Assembly (NCBI GenBank): GCA_013398275.1
Contig: VZSE01013530.1
Coordinates: forward strand, 62,001 to 126,000
Length of the DNA stretch: 64,000 bases
Reading direction: 5' to 3'
Source of the DNA: Promerops cafer
Taxonomy: Eukaryota; Chordata; Aves; Passeriformes; Nectariniidae
Shown: one piece after another, positions 60,101 to 64,000 of the stretch
Position numbering within the stretch: position 1 is the stretch's first letter
How the letters are laid out: each line of letters opens with the position of its first letter
Translations under genes and position numbers: made by a program
Notes under the pieces: generated by a model
Databases searched by the model: none
What the model was told of the DNA's origin: nothing
The model's input: only the letters and a program-made list of their open reading frames with translations

Positions 60101-60794
60101 GTGTGAAAGCTGTCCCCAGCACAGCGGGGCTCTCGGGTTTCCCCGGGTCAGGCAGCGGGTCGCTGTCACTCAGGCAGGACCCTCTGCTGCCCAGACTTGC
60201 AGTCCCCAGCTCCAGTCACAAGATCGGCCCAGTCCCTTTCCAAAATAGCCCAGCTGCAATGTATACATCTGGGGAGCTTTACACCTCCCCTGTGCCAGCA
60301 GCTGAATGTCCCCTCAGGGGAGCTGGGCACCTTCCTTCCCCACGTGGCGCCTTCTTCCCGTGGCCCTCTCCCTCAGGGCACCACAGGCAGGGAGACTGGG
60401 TGGCTGCATCCCCCAAGGGCAGCCCCACATCCCCGAGGTTCTGTAAGGGAGCACTGCCCTCAGCTGACACCGGAGACACCTCGGGTGTCACCCAGCAGCG
60501 TTTGGCTGCCCTGGGCACAGACACTCTCCCGTCTGCTGCAATCCAATATCCCTCCCAGCTCCCCGGATACCTGGCCAGGACGGCTGAGCTGTGTGCTGGG
60601 GGAAGGCACAGCTGAGCTGCCTGTGGGGTGATCTCCTTTGCACAAGGACCCCGCTGCTAAACCCCAAAGCCCTGCACGGCTGGGGCCAGTGTGGTGTCAC
60701 CTGTGCCACCCCAATATCCTTCCACGGGAGAGCAAGGCTGCCAACAGCCAGAAGGGGATGGCAACAGGAGGGACACAGCTGGGCTGGGCAGGAT

Positions 60795-60826
60795 GGAGGG
60801 AGGGAGGGAGGGAGGGAGGGAGGGAA
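60795..60826. repeat. (GGGA)n microsatellite
   Basis: Eight near-perfect GGAG/GGGA units ending in GGGAAGCC. The G-runs could fold as a G-quadruplex on the + strand. Confidence 0.9.
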
Positions 60827-63800
60827 GCCTTCTCTGACAGGGTGCAGTGCTCAGGGAAGGGGCTCAAGGAAAGTGGGATGGATGTGATTGCTTCCCTTGG
60901 CATGACAAGGGATGCCTGCTACCTGAGGAGCAAGACCTGGGGGTGTGGACAGGGATGGCTCCTGCAGGCAAAGCCAGGGCTGGCTGGCACAGCTGCCGGC
61001 AGCGTGCTGAGGAAAACAAAAGCCTTTTGCAGCGCTGATTTACTACCTTGACGGAAACCGGGATGGAAAAAACAACATTCCTGAACTCCTGTCCCCGTGC
61101 AACCCCTGCAGCCCCCAGCACCCCAGCCTGCCTGTGGGGACACGGGTGCCGGTCCCGGCACGTGGGTGCCCTGTGCCCTCATTGCCTGCCCGCAGCTGGT
61201 GGGGAGAGGCAGCAGAAGGAATGCTGGGGATGGGCACGGGGGCTGCGGGGCACCAGGGGAGCCGTCGTGATTAAGCAATGAGCGAAGCCAGGGAGGAGGA
61301 GGATGACAGTGGCATCCCGGCCAGCTGGACCATGTCCCCTCCCTCTCCACCCCACGCTGGAAAGAAGGGCTGGATGTGGGCTGACCATATCCCTCTGAAG
61401 TGCTGCATGGCTCCTCACGCCAGCCCTGGGCTTGTCCCTCCGGGTTCAGGGAGGAGTGGAGCTCGCCCTGGGCAGCTGCCCCGGGAGCAGAGGCTCCCGG
61501 GCACTGAGGACGGCTGGGGAGCAGGACGGGGAGCTGAGGAAGGGGATGCTGGCCCCTTGGAGGGCAGCACGGTGCAGGCTGGGCTGGACTCAGGGTGAAA
61601 TGTATTTTGTACCCCGGCACAGCCATCCCAACCCAGCCCCAGAGGGTGTTTGCCCCACTCTGCCACCCCCATTCCCATGGGGGTTCTGGTCAGGTTTTGG
61701 TGCTCAGTACACTCACTCCCCTCCTCCCACTGCTCAGCCCACGTTCCAGCCCCAGTCTCCAAGAAACCCTGATGCTCCACGGGGATTTACATCCATCAAA
61801 CATCAGTCTGTGCACTCCAGCCACGCTGCACTGATCCTGCTCTGCCCTCCTGGCTGGGTTCAGAAGTGAATCTACCCCTTCCTGTCATCCCTAAGGGGCC
61901 CATCTGACCTGGGGGTCCCAACCAGACAATTCTGGGAGCTGCCCATGCCCTGACTGCATGACAGCCCCACGCAGGGCAGGTCCCAGCCTGTCCTGCCCTT
62001 TGCTCAGCTTTAACCCTGACCCCAGCTCCAGCTGCTGCATTCCAGGGAATGAGGACAACCCCAGGCTGGCTCTCACAGCTGCCTCAAGCCCTTCTCCTCA
62101 GTGAAGTTTTGGGGAGCAAAGTACCAGGTTTGCCATGTCCCACCCACTCAGCCTGGTGCAAGCCCAAGGTGTCACTGGGGGGGTGGCCATCCTCAGGGAC
62201 CTCTGGCCACTACTGCTGTAGGACAGAGGGTGGTCAGCTGGAGCCTCAGCAGATCACTACAGGAAGCCAGGGATGAAACTGCAGCTCAGCCTTTTCAAAG
62301 CTCAAATGAAATGTAAAAACCAGAGAGGTCCAAGAGAGAAGATGAACTGAAAAATCAAGCTCTGGTCAGTGTGGCACATCTGTCCCCAGGACTGGCACCA
62401 CCATGGCTGCAAAGTGAGCTGGATTGGCAAGCCAGGTTCTGGCAGCTTTTGGCTCCACTCATCTCTGTCTGCCCGGGGCAGGTCACCTTCATCACCCATC
62501 CTGCAGAAACACCTCGCCTGTGCAGCCACCGGCTCTCTGGCACAGCAGGTCCCACACCCAAATTTCCCCTCAGAGCTCCAGCAGCAGCTGCCAGAGGGAG
62601 AGAAGGGAGGGCGGGCTGGCACAGTGGCGCCTTCACGCATTTCCCAAGCAATACCAACGCACATTTCCTGGGAGAGGAATGAAGGAACTCCCACTAAACA
62701 CAATCCTGCTCCTGGAGGCGAGCACTATGGGGATGGGGTCACTCCTGGATATCAGATGCCTGTTGATAGTCGTGCCAAAAACCGTGTTGGGTGGGGAGGA
62801 CAGGCCAGCCTCTGCAGTGGGGTTGGGGTTCACCCTGCAGTGGGGTTGGAACTCATCCCACAGCCATGAGATGAGTGGGATGAATTCTGGCAGTGGAGTT
62901 ACGGCTCATCCTGCAGCCTCGCAGGCCCCAGGGAGCTCAGCCTCAGCAGACATAAAGAACAAGCATAAGCAGAAAACCCCACAGGGGCTCGAAAATCCAG
63001 TTTAAACAACCTCTGAGCATTCAGGGCTGCCTGAGCTGGGACAACTGAGTCTGAGCATCTCAACTCCCCAGGGTCCAAACCCGGCTGCAAGACTTCCCAG
63101 GTAATCCTGGGGGCTGGCACAGCCACTGCTGGATTTCACAGCCGTGTTTGACATTGTCACAACCCTGCCCAGGTCCTCCTGAACAGACAAACGAGGCACC
63201 ATGACCTGGGGCTGTCAGGATCAGGGCATGTGACCTGCTGGCACAGAGATCCAAATTGGCTGACAGCTCAGCCAAGGTTTGCTGAGCCCAGCAGCTCTGT
63301 CCTCCCCACTGTGACCCACCACCATCTCCTCCAGGCATCCCTGAAGCCCTAGAGCTCCCTGAAGAACAGAACTGTGCTGCTAAGAAACAGGGAGCAGCTC
63401 CCTGCTGCCTCTCAAACCTGCAGCCCTGGCCAGTGTCTTGGCCCCAGCTGTGATCCCCGGGAGGCAGGATGGGAATTGGGAGTAGAGATGGGTGCACACA
63501 GCCTGGGAACTGCCAGGACTGGGACAAAGGACATTTTAACAGCACAGTGACAGAGTGCACACAAGTACAGGGTTTGGCCCCTCTGAGCCCCACAGGCAGC
63601 ACTCGGGTCTGTCCATGGGAAACAAAGAGCATCCCGGGGAAGGGAGTGTTTTCTTTCCAGACCAGGAAAGCAGCCAAACCCCAGCACATGCCCATTCCCA
63701 GGCCTTGGCCCCAGCAGCACAGCAGGCTGGTGGCCTTGGGACATGAGGTCCTTTCCCATCCAGCTCACCCAAGGCTGAGAGCCGGGCCAGTCCTGGCCAG

Positions 63801-63910
63801 GCGAGGCAGGAGAGAAGCTCTGCTGCTTGCGGGGGCTCCAGGGGTCCCTGAGGCCAGGGCACGACCACCACCTCACTACTCAGAGGGGTCCCTAGGCATT
63901 TTTGGATGGG

Positions 63911-63928
63911 GCTGTGTGTGTGTGTGTG
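63911..63928. repeat. Short (GT)n microsatellite
   Basis: About eight GT units in the run gctgtgtgtgtgtgtgtg. Confidence 0.85.
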
Positions 63929-64000
63929 CTCAGCAGTCTGGCTCTCCTTCTGGCAGAACCGCTTGTGCAGTAGGAATAAACATGCCGAGGACACATCCAA

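Larger units (their letters stand above)
57179..64000. other. Upstream of SYNPO; no gene recognised
   Basis: By synteny the next gene should be NDST1, transcribed toward SYNPO, but no NDST1 coding sequence is visible. No AATAAA on the - strand marks its 3' end within the window. The stretch should hold the SYNPO promoter and any upstream exons. Simple repeats: (GGGA)n at 60795-60826 and (GT)n at about 63911-63928. Open frames here have no splice structure. Confidence 0.55.

Noticed and set aside
63975..63980. AATAAA on the + strand near the window end
   Set aside because: No + strand coding exons precede it in 57179-64000, and the expected neighbour NDST1 would be on the - strand.

Overview
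This is an ordinary vertebrate nuclear locus, almost certainly from a bird. Every gene is split by GT-AG introns. A CR1-type LINE fragment lies at about 14298-14757. The gene order is that of human chromosome 5q33.1, read in the opposite direction: TNIP1 (+), GPX3 (-), SMIM3 (-), DCTN4 (+), RBM22 (+), MYOZ3 (-), SYNPO (-). From established knowledge this segment corresponds to chicken chromosome 13. IRGM and ZNF300, which lie in the GPX3-DCTN4 part of the human interval, have no visible counterpart here.

Layout. 1-2794: last eight coding exons of TNIP1. 3931-6625: GPX3, five coding exons, with the selenocysteine TGA at 5398-5400 and a strong SECIS candidate in the 3'UTR; it converges tail-to-tail on TNIP1. 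About 6850-11390: no gene seen. 11397-13040: SMIM3, a 59-residue single-pass membrane protein. 14298-14757: CR1 fragment abutting the CpG-rich DCTN4 promoter. 14901-27045: DCTN4, fourteen coding exons including a 21-nt microexon, with two candidate poly(A) signals. 27335-34697: RBM22, eleven coding exons, starting about 300 bp after the distal DCTN4 poly(A) signal. 35921-41581: MYOZ3, six coding exons, converging on RBM22. 43003-57178: SYNPO, with an N-terminal exon, a large central exon and a C-terminal exon about 1.2 kb apart from it; short and long C-termini come from alternative use of a donor inside the central exon. 57179-64000: upstream of SYNPO, no gene seen.

The exon reconstructions are internally consistent. 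Summed coding lengths are whole codons: DCTN4 467 aa with and 460 aa without the microexon, RBM22 420 aa, GPX3 229 aa with Sec at residue 73, MYOZ3 246 aa from the start chosen here, and SYNPO long form 1054 aa. The first three agree with remembered mammalian lengths or positions.

The genes do not form one pathway. They cover NF-kB/ubiquitin signalling (TNIP1), secreted peroxide defence (GPX3), dynein-dynactin transport (DCTN4), pre-mRNA splicing (RBM22), the sarcomeric Z-disc (MYOZ3) and the actin cytoskeleton of podocytes and dendritic spines (SYNPO). I found no undescribed system. The points most worth a second look are the SECIS/Sec pair, a 31-bp-arm hairpin in DCTN4 intron 1, the CR1 next to the DCTN4 promoter, the SYNPO splice choice, and possible internal SYNPO promoters around an assembly gap.
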